Shown here: positions 16,614 through 24,540 of the stretch, in pieces | Layout: every line of letters starts with the position of its first letter | Position numbering within the stretch: position 1 is the stretch's first letter | From: an uncultured Clostridia bacterium | Lineage (GTDB): Bacteria > Bacillota > Clostridia > Oscillospirales > CAG-272 | DNA length: 45,617 nt | Direction of reading: 5' to 3' | Assembly (NCBI GenBank): GCA_947626065.1 | Contig: CANQQT010000003.1 | Span: 1 to 45,617 of the forward strand | Made by a program: the position numbers and the translations under genes | Notes under the pieces: generated by a model | Told to the model about the DNA's origin: nothing | Seen by the model: only the letters and a program-made list of their open reading frames with translations | The model's database searches: none

Positions 16614-17594
16614 TTATCCGTTCTCCGGGGTTTTTCCGCGTCTTTTCCGCGACTTCGGCTCAAGCGGTCGGTCGGTAAGCGCAAGAAATACGTCCTCGAG
16701 GTTGGTTCCCGCCGTCTCGGCGCCGATGAGCGGCCAGTTGTTCCTTGAAAGAAGCTGGAAGAGCGGCTTGCGGATATCGATGCCGCTGTCGCTTTCGATG
16801 ACGTAGCTGGTGCTGTCCATGTCGAGGTTTCCGAGGGATTCCACCGAGAGGACGCCGGGGAGCGCCCGAACCGCCGGGAGAACCTCCTTTGCGGGGCCGC
16901 AGATCTTGACGCTCATCCGGCGATTTCCTTCGACGGCGGCGGCCAGCTCTTCGGTCCTGCGGTCGGCGGTGATGCGGCCCTTGTTGATGATGATCACCCG
17001 GTCGCAGACCGCCTGCACCTCCGAAAGAATGTGCGTGCTCAGAATGACCGTGTGATCCAGCCCGAGCGTGCGGATCAGGTTGCGGATTTCGACAATCTGC
17101 CGGGGGTCGAGGCCGACCGTCGGTTCGTCGAGGACAATCACCTCGGGATTGCCGACCAGAGCCTGTCCGATTCCGACTCTCTGCCGGTAGCCTTTGGAAA
17201 GGTTGCCGATGAGCCGTCCCTTGACGTCGGTCAGCTTGACGACCTCAAGGATTTCCGCGATGTGCTTTTTCCTGTTGAGGGTACAGCCCTTCAGGTCGTA
17301 GACGAAATTCAGGTATTCCGTCACCGTCATGTCAAGATAGAGCGGGGGCTGCTCCGGCAGATAGCCGATTTTCTTTTTCGCCTCATCGGGAAAGTCGAGG
17401 ACGTCCAGCCCGTCGATCTCCACCTTGCCGTCGGTGAAGGAAAGGTAGCCGGTGAGAATGTTCATGGTGGTGGATTTTCCAGCGCCGTTCGGGCCGAGGA
17501 ATCCGACGATTTCTCCCTTGTTGACCTCAAAGCTGATTCCGTTCAGCGCATAAGAAGCGCCGTAACGCTTGGTCAGGTTTTCGATTTTGATCAT
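16614..17594 (-). CDS. ABC transporter ATP-binding protein (GldA-type)
   Basis: A 326-residue ABC ATPase. Walker A GPNGAGKST (34-42), the Q-loop region GYLPEQPPLY, signature LSKGYRQ (132-138), Walker B VIVLDEP (152-158) and H-loop STHILSE are intact, so it should hydrolyse ATP. The C-terminal ~100 residues are the extra domain usual in ABC-2 exporters of this class. Start: I use ATG at 17594 (MIKIENLTKRYG, the usual family start); an in-frame ATG at 17624 adds ten residues and neither has a strong ribosome site. First gene of a four-gene unit (ATPase, permease, GldG-like, DUF4340) that continues toward the PrsA-like gene. Confidence 0.93.
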   Translation of the reverse strand: MIKIENLTKRYGASYALNGISFEVNKGEIVGFLGPNGAGKSTTMNILTGYLSFTDGKVEIDGLDVLDFPDEAKKKIGYLPEQPPLYLDMTVTEYLNFVYDLKGCTLNRKKHIAEILEVVKLTDVKGRLIGNLSKGYRQRVGIGQALVGNPEVIVLDEPTVGLDPRQIVEIRNLIRTLGLDHTVILSTHILSEVQAVCDRVIIINKGRITADRRTEELAAAVEGNRRMSVKICGPAKEVLPAVRALPGVLSVESLGNLDMDSTSYVIESDSGIDIRKPLFQLLSRNNWPLIGAETAGTNLEDVFLALTDRPLEPKSRKRRGKTPENG

Positions 17595-17917
17595 GGTTGT
17601 TCCGGGTCTCCCTCCGTAGTTCATGGGTCTTGCGACAAAAACTCAAAATACAGTATAACACTCAAATATAAATAAATCTTGAACAAGCCGCCGGGATTCG
17701 GAATTTTGCCGGGAAATTTACAAAAAAGTCCGATGATTTTTACACAAACGCCTTTTTTTCGCCTCCCGACGCGCGGAAGGCGGGGGTTTTCACCGGAAAA
17801 TCGCCTCTTTCCGCAAGAGCGGGAGGCAAGCGGAGGCTTCTTTCGTTTCTTTCCCGCGCCCCCGCCGCGAAAAAGGGCAAAAAATGAAAAAAATTAGAAT
17901 TTTTTGATAATTTTCTA

Positions 17918-17946
17918 TTGAAATTTTTTCGGGGGTGTGTTATAAT
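17918..17946 (+). promoter_or_regulatory. sigma-A promoter for the DUF975 gene
   Basis: TTGAAA (17918-17923), 17 bases, TATAAT (17941-17946), about 40 bases before the ATG at 17987. Long A and T tracts just upstream (17880-17915) resemble an UP element. The rest of the gap from 17595 holds AT-rich DNA and no gene. Confidence 0.8.
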
Positions 17947-17986
17947 CAAACCATCAAATATTTTTCTCGAAAGTGAGGATATTGTT

Positions 17987-18568
17987 ATGTCAAGAGCCGA
18001 AATCAAAGCACGCGCGAAAGCACAGTTGGGGAGAAACCTTTTCGGAGGCACATGGTTGATTGCCATTGTGGTTCTTCTGATTCAGAGCGTTCTTTCCTCC
18101 ATCCCGCTGGTCAGCATCATTGTGGCCGGGCCGATTACCTTCGGCGTCGCCGCCCTCTTCTTAAAGCAGGCGCGTGACGGAAAAACGATGGAAATCGGGG
18201 AGCTTTTCCGCGGGTTCCAGGAGGACTTCGGCGGCACCTTCCTTCTCTGGTTATTCACCACCATCTTCACTGCCCTCTGGTCGTTGCTTTTCGTCATCCC
18301 CGGAATCGTCAAATCCTACGCCTATTCCATGGGATACTATCTGAAGGCCGACCACCCCGAATACACATGGCAGCAGTGCCTGAGTGAGAGCCAGAGAATC
18401 ATGAAGGGCCACAAGATGGACCTCTTCATTCAGGATCTCAGCTTCATCGGCTGGATGATCGTCGGATCCTTCTGCTGCGGAATCGGTACGCTGTGGGTCA
18501 TGCCCTACATGATGGCCGCCCGCGCGCAGTTCTACGAGAGCCTCCGTTACGCTCCCGCCGCTGTCTGA
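17987..18568 (+). CDS. DUF975 family membrane protein
   Basis: A 193-residue integral membrane protein. It opens with SRAEIKARAKAQLGRN, the typical DUF975 N-terminus, followed by four or five hydrophobic helices (WLIAIVVLLIQSVLSSIPL, IIVAGPITFGVAALFL, TFLLWLFTTIFTALWSLLFVIPGIV and others). The stretch FVIPGIVKSYAYSMGYYLKADHPE, with SQRIMKGHKMDLF after it, is the family's most conserved region. Start: ATG at 17987 with TGAGGA 7-8 bases upstream; the longer frame lacks support. It has its own promoter and a strong terminator. Function is unknown across the family. Confidence 0.9.
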   Translation: MSRAEIKARAKAQLGRNLFGGTWLIAIVVLLIQSVLSSIPLVSIIVAGPITFGVAALFLKQARDGKTMEIGELFRGFQEDFGGTFLLWLFTTIFTALWSLLFVIPGIVKSYAYSMGYYLKADHPEYTWQQCLSESQRIMKGHKMDLFIQDLSFIGWMIVGSFCCGIGTLWVMPYMMAARAQFYESLRYAPAAV

Positions 18569-18605
18569 TTCTTCCCGGGACGAGAAAAACCGAAAAACCT
18601 TTCGG

Positions 18606-18642
18606 GCCGCTCGCCGCGTTTTGCGGCGGGCGGCTCTTTTTT
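18606..18642 (+). terminator. strong rho-independent terminator after the DUF975 gene
   Basis: A 12-bp stem (GCCGCTCGCCGC at 18606-18617, GCGGCGGGCGGC at 18623-18634, one G-U pair), a 5-base loop, then TCTTTTTT. Confidence 0.92.
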
Positions 18643-18760
18643 CGCGGAAGACCGGTTTTCCGCGAGGGTAGATTTTTTTCGTGAGAGCAGATTTTTCCGC
18701 GAGGGTAGACTTTTTTCGTGAGGGCATATTTTTCCGCAGGGACGTTTCTTGCGGAAGCGA
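18640..18760. repeat. alternating 18-bp tandem repeat
   Basis: Units of the form TTTTTCCGCGAGGGTAGA and TTTTTTCGTGAGAGCAGA alternate (18 bases each, 36-base composite) directly after the terminator. The DNA from 18643 to about 18900 holds no gene. Confidence 0.7.
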
Positions 18761-18915
18761 CCTTCCGCAACCTGCTTTTCGCTGGGAGGATACTTCGCGC
18801 GAGGTCGGGAGCCCCCCGTTCTGCCGCCGCGCCTCTTAAGACCTCGCAGGAGGCCAAAGTCGGTCCGCCGTGCAGCACTTTTTTCTCATTTTTTACCGTT
18901 TTTTTGCCGTGGCAG

Positions 18916-18944
18916 TAGAAAAATTCACAAATTAGAGATATAAT
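18916..18944 (+). promoter_or_regulatory. candidate promoter for the cytidylate-kinase-like gene
   Basis: TATAAT (18939-18944) is consensus, but the -35 at 17-base spacing is only TAGAAA (18916-18921). It would give an unusually long leader of about 270 bases before the ATG at 19220. Confidence 0.45.
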
Positions 18945-18967
18945 ATAAATAGGAAAGCAAAAGGTTG

Positions 18968-18992
18968 CCGCTTTCCCCGGCGGGGAAAGCGG
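18968..18992 (+). other. near-perfect hairpin in the long leader before 19220
   Basis: CCGCTTTCCCCG (18968-18979) and CGGGGAAAGCGG (18981-18992) are perfect complements separated by one base, giving a ~10-bp stem with a small loop. The leader 18950-19219 has further G/C-rich inverted segments but matches no riboswitch I recognise and holds no gene. Confidence 0.5.
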
Positions 18993-19219
18993 GAAAAGGG
19001 CTTTCCGGACGGTTTCCTTGACGGAATTTTGAAAAAAGGTTTCGGGAAATGTTTTTAGGGGAAGCCTTCCCGGGGAACCCTTTCCGGGAAAACTTTCCGA
19101 AAAAATACCGGGGAAATTTTCCTGCCCGGGCGCGCCTATTTTCGGAAGAGCGGCGCGGGGGCGAATACGGAAAAAGCGACGGGAAGGCCTCTTCCCGACT
19201 TGTGAGAGGAGTTTTCAGT

Positions 19220-19963
19220 ATGAGAATTATCACCATTGGCCGACAGTTCGGAAGCGGCGGACGGGAGCTCGGCAAAAGACTGGCCGATTGGTTCGGCTTT
19301 GAATACTACGACCGCGAAATCCTTGAGGAAGTGGCGAAGCGCGCCAACATGAACGTCGATTATGCCGAAAGAATGCTGCTGAACGGCTCCTTTCACGGCT
19401 ATACCCTGACCTACGGGAGAACCTTTGAATCGGTGACCTCCGTTTCCCCCTATCCGTCGGCGGGGATTCTCTCGGTTCAGAGAAGCATTCTGAAGGAAAT
19501 CGGGGAAAAGGGCGACTGCGTCATCGTCGGGCGGAGCGCAAACGCGATTCTCGCCAGTCAGAAGCCCTTCCGCGTCTTTGTTTATGCGGATATCCATTCC
19601 CGGATTGAGCGGTGCCGCTCCCGCGCCGAAAGCGGGGAGGAGAATCTCTCCGACCGGGCCTATGAAAAGAAAATCAAGAAGATCGACCGGGCCAGAGCCT
19701 CCCGGCACAATCTGGTTTCTTCCTACAAATGGGGGGATCCCCTCGGCTATGACCTCTGCGTCAATACCACCGGCGTGGAAATCAAGAGCATCGTCGGCTC
19801 GGTGGCGGAATATGCCACCCATTACTTTGAAAACAACGGCATCCTTTCGGGCAAGGACGAAAGCGCAAATGAAAACGAAAGCGCAAGCGAAAACGCAAGT
19901 ACAAGCACAAACGCGAACGCAAGCGAAAATGAAAGCGCAGGCAAAGACGCAAGCGAAAGCTGA
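19220..19963 (+). CDS. cytidylate-kinase-like family protein with low-complexity tail
   Basis: A 247-residue P-loop protein of the cytidylate kinase-like family (PF13189 type), common in Clostridia. It opens with ITIGRQFGSGGRELGKRLA, a P-loop variant GRQFGSGG, followed by YYDREILEEVAKR. VIVGRSANAIL and the lid-like region RARASRHNLVSSYKWGDP are also conserved. The phosphate acceptor is not established for this family. Start: ATG at 19220 with GAGGAG 7-8 bases upstream; the frame extends upstream through leader DNA. The last ~35 residues are a Ser/Asn/Glu/Ala-only tail encoded by a short tandem repeat and are absent from typical members. Transcribed alone, with a terminator at 20112-20170. Confidence 0.88.
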   Translation: MRIITIGRQFGSGGRELGKRLADWFGFEYYDREILEEVAKRANMNVDYAERMLLNGSFHGYTLTYGRTFESVTSVSPYPSAGILSVQRSILKEIGEKGDCVIVGRSANAILASQKPFRVFVYADIHSRIERCRSRAESGEENLSDRAYEKKIKKIDRARASRHNLVSSYKWGDPLGYDLCVNTTGVEIKSIVGSVAEYATHYFENNGILSGKDESANENESASENASTSTNANASENESAGKDASES

Positions 19964-19975
19964 AAGAAAAGCGCA
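19856..19975 (+). repeat. GCAAGCGAAAAC-type repeat encoding a protein tail
   Basis: Imperfect 6/12-base units (GCAAGCGAAAAC, GCGCAAATGAAAAC) run from inside the 3' end of the cytidylate-kinase-like gene to just past its stop codon, giving the Ser-Ala-Asn-Glu tail. It resembles the intergenic repeats of this window. Confidence 0.7.
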
Positions 19976-20111
19976 AGGGAAGGCGTAAATGCCCGGGAAG
20001 CGGGGCTTGAAGCGGACGGCGCGGAAGGCCGTCTCCTTGACGCGACGCTTCCCGCGGCGGTATGTCCGATATACGGCCATAAATAACGGTCATAAATAGA
20101 AAGAAGGAAAA

Positions 20112-20170
20112 GAAGCGGCGCCCGCCGCGCCTGAGAGCCGGGAGGCGCCTTCGCGGGCCGCTTCTTTTTT
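20112..20170 (+). terminator. terminator after the cytidylate-kinase-like gene
   Basis: GAAGCGG plus CCCGC (20112-20125) pair with GCGGG plus CCGCTTC (20153-20164), with a small bulge and a GC-rich inner loop, followed by TTTTTT (20165-20170). The gap 19964-20259 otherwise holds only GC-rich DNA and the next promoter. Confidence 0.75.
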
Positions 20171-20184
20171 GCTCTTCCTTCCCC

Positions 20185-20212
20185 TTGACTTTTTTTCCCG
20201 ATATGATATACT
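20185..20212 (+). promoter_or_regulatory. sigma-A promoter of murT-gatD
   Basis: TTGACT (20185-20190), 16 bases, TATACT (20207-20212); about 45 bases before the murT ATG. Confidence 0.75.
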
Positions 20213-20259
20213 GAGACTGCATTTTCCGGCGGCAAGGGCGCCGCCGAAAGGAGCTTTGG

Positions 20260-21609
20260 ATGAGAAAATTTTTGGCGATTGCGGTGTGCAGAATTCTGCA
20301 CTGGATAGGGAAGCGGATCGGGCGCGGGAGCAGTCTGCCGGGACAGGCCGCGCTGAAAATCTGCCCCGATATTCTTTCAAGAGTACGCCTGCCCGATACG
20401 GTGATTGCCGTGACCGGGAGCAACGGCAAAACCTCCACGGTGGAGATGATTGCCCACGTTCTTGCGGCGGCGGGGAAGCGCTTTTCCTATAATCGGGAGG
20501 GCTCGAATCAGATTGAGGGCGTGACGGCGCTTGTCCTCTGCAGCTGTACGCTGGGGGGAAAGTTCAAGAACGATATCCTCCTTATCGAGACCGACGAGCG
20601 CTACGCGAGGCACACCTTCCGCTATTTTTCCCCGACTCATTACGTCATTACCAACCTGTACCGGGATCAGCTCACAAGAAACGGGCATCCGCTCTGGGTC
20701 TATGAGGCGATTTTACCGAGCATTCCGAAGGACGCCGTCCTTCTGCTGAACGCCGACGACCCGCTGGTTTCCCTCTTCGGAAGGGGAAGGGAAAATACCG
20801 TCTGGTTCGGCATGGAGCGGCAGAGCTTTTCGACCGAGGAGCCGACGGGAATCTACGACGACGGAAAGTACTGTCCCCTCTGCGGGGGGAAAATGCGGTA
20901 TGCGTACCGGCATTTTCATCACATCGGCGCTTACGCCTGTCCCGCTTGCGGGTACCGGCGGGAGGAACCGGCCTATCGGATTACCGAGGCCGACCTTGAA
21001 AACGGCTTTCTCACGATCAACGGAACCGACAAAATTCCGCTCGCCTTCCGGAGTCTCTACAACGCCTACAACGTCCTCGCCTGTTACGCGCTCTGCGTCA
21101 CCGTCGGCATCGACCGGGAGACGGTGGTCGGGAGCATCGGGAACTATGTTCTGAAAAACGGGCGGGTCGTGAATTTTAGACTGGGGGAGGCGCTCGGCAC
21201 CCTTCTCACCTCCAAGCATGAAAATTCCGTCTCCTACGATCAGTCGCTCCGCTATCTTGTCGGGCAGAAGGAGCCCTGCGCCGTCTGTGTCATCGTCGAC
21301 GCCGTCAGCAGGAAGTATTTTACCAGCGACGTCAGCTGGCTATGGGATATCGACTTCGGAATCCTGTCCGCCCCCTGCGTGGAGGCCGTCTATCTCACGG
21401 GGCGGTATGCCTATGACCTCGCCGTCCGGTTCTCTTATACAGACGTCGATAAGCAAAAGCTGACGGTTCTCCCCTCCATCCCCGAGGCGGTTGCCGCCAT
21501 GAAGAGCGGGAAGCAGAAGAGAATTTACGCCGTGACCTGCTTCTCCGACCGGGATAAGCTGCTGTCCCTCACCGAAATTCTTCCGAATAAGGAGGACGCG
21601 ACGCCGTGA
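20260..21609 (+). CDS. murT: lipid II isoglutaminyl synthase subunit MurT
   Basis: A 449-residue Mur-ligase-like enzyme that, with GatD, amidates D-glutamate of the lipid II stem peptide to D-isoglutamine at the cytoplasmic face. The N-terminal helix is followed by the P-loop GSNGKTST (53-60), ETDERYARHTF, and TNLYRDQLTRNG (the usual form has TNLFRDQ). A four-Cys zinc ribbon (C205, C208, C227, C230) is inserted as in characterised MurT proteins. The C-terminal DUF1727-type domain carries SDVSWLWDIDF, holding the Asp that in studied complexes completes the GatD catalytic triad. GAAAGGAG lies just before the ATG. It overlaps gatD by 4 bases. Every expected MurT element seems intact, unlike its partner. 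Confidence 0.94.
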   Translation: MRKFLAIAVCRILHWIGKRIGRGSSLPGQAALKICPDILSRVRLPDTVIAVTGSNGKTSTVEMIAHVLAAAGKRFSYNREGSNQIEGVTALVLCSCTLGGKFKNDILLIETDERYARHTFRYFSPTHYVITNLYRDQLTRNGHPLWVYEAILPSIPKDAVLLLNADDPLVSLFGRGRENTVWFGMERQSFSTEEPTGIYDDGKYCPLCGGKMRYAYRHFHHIGAYACPACGYRREEPAYRITEADLENGFLTINGTDKIPLAFRSLYNAYNVLACYALCVTVGIDRETVVGSIGNYVLKNGRVVNFRLGEALGTLLTSKHENSVSYDQSLRYLVGQKEPCAVCVIVDAVSRKYFTSDVSWLWDIDFGILSAPCVEAVYLTGRYAYDLAVRFSYTDVDKQKLTVLPSIPEAVAAMKSGKQKRIYAVTCFSDRDKLLSLTEILPNKEDATP

Positions 21610-22331
21610 AAATCCGTCTTCTGCATTTATATGATGACCTCCTCAACCTCTACGGGGAGTATGCAAACCTTTCGGCGATGGAAAGGGCGCTTTCGGAACA
21701 GGGCCTTGAAGTCGAGACTGACCGAAAAAGCCTCGGCGATGAGGTGAATTTTTCGGAATACGACTGGATCACCCTCGGCGCGGGAACCGAAAAGGCGCTG
21801 AAAAGAGCCCTCGCCGACCTTCTGCCCCGCAAAGAGGGGCTTTCCACAGCCCTTGCGGAGGGGAGATTCCTTCTGGCAACCGGCAATTCCCTCTCGCTCT
21901 TCGGGGAAAAAATCACCGACGGGGAGGGAAGAGTGGAGCCGGCGCTCGGCCTCTTTTCCTATGAGACGAAGGTCAGCGGAAGCGAGCGGCGCCTGAGCGA
22001 CGAGGTCTGCCAAAGCGACCTTCTTGAGGAGCCTTGCGTAGGCTTCATGAACACGGCGCAGAGTCTGTACGGCGTGAAAACGCCGCTTTTCAGGGTTCGA
22101 CACGGCCTCGGAAATTCCACAGACGACGGGGGAGAGGGCTTCTTTGAGGGGAGTTTTTTCGGAACGCAGCTCACCGGGCCGGTGCTGATCAAAAACCCGC
22201 ATTTTGCTTCCTTCTTTGTAAAGAAGCTGACGGAAAAGGCCGGGATTCCTTACCGGGAGCCGACGCCGGGGTACGAAAGAGCCGCCTATGAGGCGACGTT
22301 GAAGGCGCTTTGCGAGAGATTTGAAAAATAA
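21606..22331 (+). CDS. gatD: GatD-like glutamine amidotransferase subunit, catalytic residues apparently lost
   Basis: A 241-residue protein in the GatD position, translationally coupled to murT. The N-terminus MKIRLLHLYDDLLNLYGEYANL and the C-terminal GPVLIKNPHFASFFVKKL fit GatD (CobQ-type class I amidotransferase fold). However, where the family has the nucleophile elbow (pattern ICGGYQ-LG), this protein reads LLATGNSLSLFG, placing Gly93 where Cys is expected. Where the family has LHGP, it reads LTGP, placing Thr190 where the catalytic His is expected. The GGGQD-like motif is also altered (LGAGTEKA). The frame is intact with no stop or shift. It may be a pseudo-glutaminase that supports MurT structurally, with free ammonia as nitrogen source; that role is inference. 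Confidence 0.8.
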   Translation: MKIRLLHLYDDLLNLYGEYANLSAMERALSEQGLEVETDRKSLGDEVNFSEYDWITLGAGTEKALKRALADLLPRKEGLSTALAEGRFLLATGNSLSLFGEKITDGEGRVEPALGLFSYETKVSGSERRLSDEVCQSDLLEEPCVGFMNTAQSLYGVKTPLFRVRHGLGNSTDDGGEGFFEGSFFGTQLTGPVLIKNPHFASFFVKKLTEKAGIPYREPTPGYERAAYEATLKALCERFEK

Positions 22332-22448
22332 TGGCCTCGGGGGTAGGCCCTTTCATGGACGTTTCATACGCGTAAGCCGCTGCCGGTATTTTTCCCGCAG
22401 GAAGGACGTTTTCCCGATTTCGGAAGAAAAAGGCGGCAAAAAATTCCC

Positions 22449-22697
22449 CTATCCCCGGTAGGGCGTCAGATCCTTCACGCAGACGAGAATCAGATCCTCC
22501 CCGATATGCTGAATGCAGGCCCACGGAATCTTGATATCCGGTGCGTGGGAGAAAAGGCCGCCTTCTCCGGGGAGAACGATGGAGAGCAGTCTCGCGTCGC
22601 AGACGTCGACCTCAATGTCGCTGACAAAGCCGAGCCGCTTTCCGTCGGTGACGTTGATGACCTCCTTGTTTTTCAGATCGTTGATACAAAATCCCAT
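22449..22697 (-). CDS. YlmC/YmxH-family PRC-barrel sporulation protein
   Basis: A compact 82-residue PRC-barrel protein: INDLKNKEVINVTDGKRLGF, then SDIEVDVCDARLLSIVLPG and IKIPWACIQHIGEDLILV. This matches the YlmC/YmxH family, small proteins conserved in spore formers and linked to sporulation in Bacillus, with no known biochemical activity. The ribosome site before the ATG at 22697 is weak. Convergent with gatD; the gap 22332-22448 holds only a weak 5-bp hairpin. Divergent from spoIVA. Confidence 0.88.
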   Translation of the reverse strand: MGFCINDLKNKEVINVTDGKRLGFVSDIEVDVCDARLLSIVLPGEGGLFSHAPDIKIPWACIQHIGEDLILVCVKDLTPYRG

Positions 22698-22930
22698 AGC
22701 TGAAATCCGCTTCCCCGTGCCTGCTTATCGGCAGGCCGGGGGAGCTTTTCCTTTCAAGTTCTGGCGGGGCGTGCGGCACGCCGTCGCAGAAGGTCTTTCC
22801 TTTCGGTGAGCCTTCCTTTTTTGCCCGGTCTCGCCCCGTATCCCCGCCGTTTTATCCACTTCATTCTATTCACCGTGACGGGGAAAAATTCCGGCCGAAG
22901 GGAGCCACCCTTCCGCCGCGCGACGGGGAG

Positions 22931-22959
22931 TCATATTCCGGCGGCATGACGCATAGGAA
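22931..22959 (+). promoter_or_regulatory. candidate sigma-E promoter of spoIVA
   Basis: TCATATT (22931-22937) fits the sigma-E -35 pattern (kmATATT) exactly. After 14 bases, CATAGGAA (22952-22959) matches the first four and most conserved bases of the -10 (CATACAnT). It lies about 65 bases before the spoIVA ATG; spoIVA is a classic sigma-E gene. The remaining gap 22698-22930 shows no gene. Confidence 0.55.
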
Positions 22960-23022
22960 TGGGTAAAAAAGAAACGGTTTGAGGCACGGATGCGATTCCG
23001 TGACCGCCACGGAGGTTACACT

Positions 23023-24501
23023 ATGATGAACACAAGCATTTACCGCGACATCGCGGAGCGTACCGGCGGCAACATTTATATCGGGGTTGTCGGTCCTGTC
23101 CGCACCGGAAAATCGACCTTTATCAAAAAATTTATGGAGGCGCTGGTGCTTCCCAACATCGCCGATCCCTTCGACAAAGAGCGGGCGAGGGACGAAATGC
23201 CGCAGAGCGCGGCGGGGAAAACCGTGATGACCGCCGAGCCGAAGTTCGTGCCCGACGAGGCCGTCGCCATCACCCTCGGCGACCGGGTGGGGCTGAAGGT
23301 GAAGATGATCGACTGCGTGGGCTACATCGTCCCCGAGGCGCTGGGGCATATCGAGAACGGCGGCCCGCGCATGGTGCACACCCCGTGGCAGAGCGAGCCG
23401 ATTCCCTTCACCGAGGCGGCGGAAATCGGCACCCGGAAGGTGATTACCGACCACTCGACGGTGGGAATCGTTGTCACCACCGACGGGACGGTGGGGGAAA
23501 TTCCGCGTGCCAATTACGTGGAGGCCGAGACAAGGGTCATCGGGGAGCTGAAGGCCATTCACAAGCCCTTCGCCATCGTGATGAATTCCGCCGACCCGTC
23601 AAGGGAGGAGAGCATCCGCCTTGCCACGGAGCTGGAAAACACCACCGGCGTGCCGGTGGCCCTCGTCAACTGTCTGGAGCTGAGCACGGAGGACATCCGG
23701 CACATCCTTGAAATGATTCTCCTGGAATTCCCGGTGCGGGAAATTTCGGTGGATCTTCCGGGATGGATCACGGCACTCGGAAAGGACCATCCGCTGCTCT
23801 CCTCTGTCCGGGGCGCGGTGCTGGAATGCGCGGAAAGGGTCACAAAAATCGGGGAGCTGGCCGAGGCCTTTTCCCCTCTGCGGGAGCAGGAGTTTATCCT
23901 TTCGGTCGAAACGGTCGGCACCGATCTCGGGAGCGGACGCGCGACGGTCAGCATACGGATGCCGGAGGAGCTTTACTATCGGACCCTCGGCGAGCTGACG
24001 GGCTTTGAGGTCGACGGGGAAGAGGCGCTGATCCGTCTCCTCCGCGAGCTCTCGGAGGTCAAACGGGAGTACGACAAAATCGCTCCGGCGCTGAAAGAGG
24101 TAAACGAAAAGGGCTATGGGATTGTGACGCCGGAGCTTTCGGAGCTGAGCCTTGAGGAGCCGGAGATTGTCCGCCAACCGGGAGGCTACGGAGTCCGGCT
24201 GCGAGCGAGTGGGCCTTCTGTCCACATGATCCGCGCGAGAATCGAGACCGAAATCAATCCGATTGTCGGAACGGAACAGCAGTCGGTAGAGCTTGTGAAA
24301 TTTTTGGGTCGGGAATTTGAAGAGAATCCCGCGAAGCTGTGGGAATCGAACATCTTCGGGAAAACCCTGCACGAGCTTGTGAGCGAAGGGCTTCACGCCA
24401 AGCTCGACCGTATGCCGGACGAGGCGAGACAGCACCTCGGGCAGACACTTCAAAAGGTCATCAACGAGGGAAGCGGCGGGCTGATCTGCATCATTCTGTA
24501 A
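23023..24501 (+). CDS. spoIVA: stage IV sporulation protein A (SpoIVA)
   Basis: A coat-basement ATPase of 492 residues, the same length as the Bacillus protein. It polymerises on the forespore surface and anchors the coat, recruited by SpoVM in Bacillus. The N-terminal IYRDIAERTGGNIYIGVVGP leads into a P-loop GPVRTGKST (24-32) of the TRAFAC type. Conserved VKMIDCVGYIVPEALGH, DHSTVGIVVTTDG and VNCLELS follow. The C-terminal tail SGGLICIIL is the membrane-targeting end of the family. Start: ATG at 23023 (GGAGG, 7-base spacing), with a second ATG immediately after it. A sigma-E-like promoter lies upstream. Made in the mother cell in known systems. Confidence 0.98.
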   Translation: MMNTSIYRDIAERTGGNIYIGVVGPVRTGKSTFIKKFMEALVLPNIADPFDKERARDEMPQSAAGKTVMTAEPKFVPDEAVAITLGDRVGLKVKMIDCVGYIVPEALGHIENGGPRMVHTPWQSEPIPFTEAAEIGTRKVITDHSTVGIVVTTDGTVGEIPRANYVEAETRVIGELKAIHKPFAIVMNSADPSREESIRLATELENTTGVPVALVNCLELSTEDIRHILEMILLEFPVREISVDLPGWITALGKDHPLLSSVRGAVLECAERVTKIGELAEAFSPLREQEFILSVETVGTDLGSGRATVSIRMPEELYYRTLGELTGFEVDGEEALIRLLRELSEVKREYDKIAPALKEVNEKGYGIVTPELSELSLEEPEIVRQPGGYGVRLRASGPSVHMIRARIETEINPIVGTEQQSVELVKFLGREFEENPAKLWESNIFGKTLHELVSEGLHAKLDRMPDEARQHLGQTLQKVINEGSGGLICIIL

Positions 24502-24540
24502 AGGGGTTCCTCTTTCCGGCTTTTTCCTCGAAAAACCGTC

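Noticed and set aside
17640-17690. Promoter for the Gld-type operon on the minus strand
   Set aside because: A TATACT is present but no acceptable -35 at 16-18 bases; the region is simply AT-rich.
22333-22349. Terminator after gatD
   Set aside because: Only a 5-bp stem (GGCCT/AGGCC) with a poor T-run; too weak to list.
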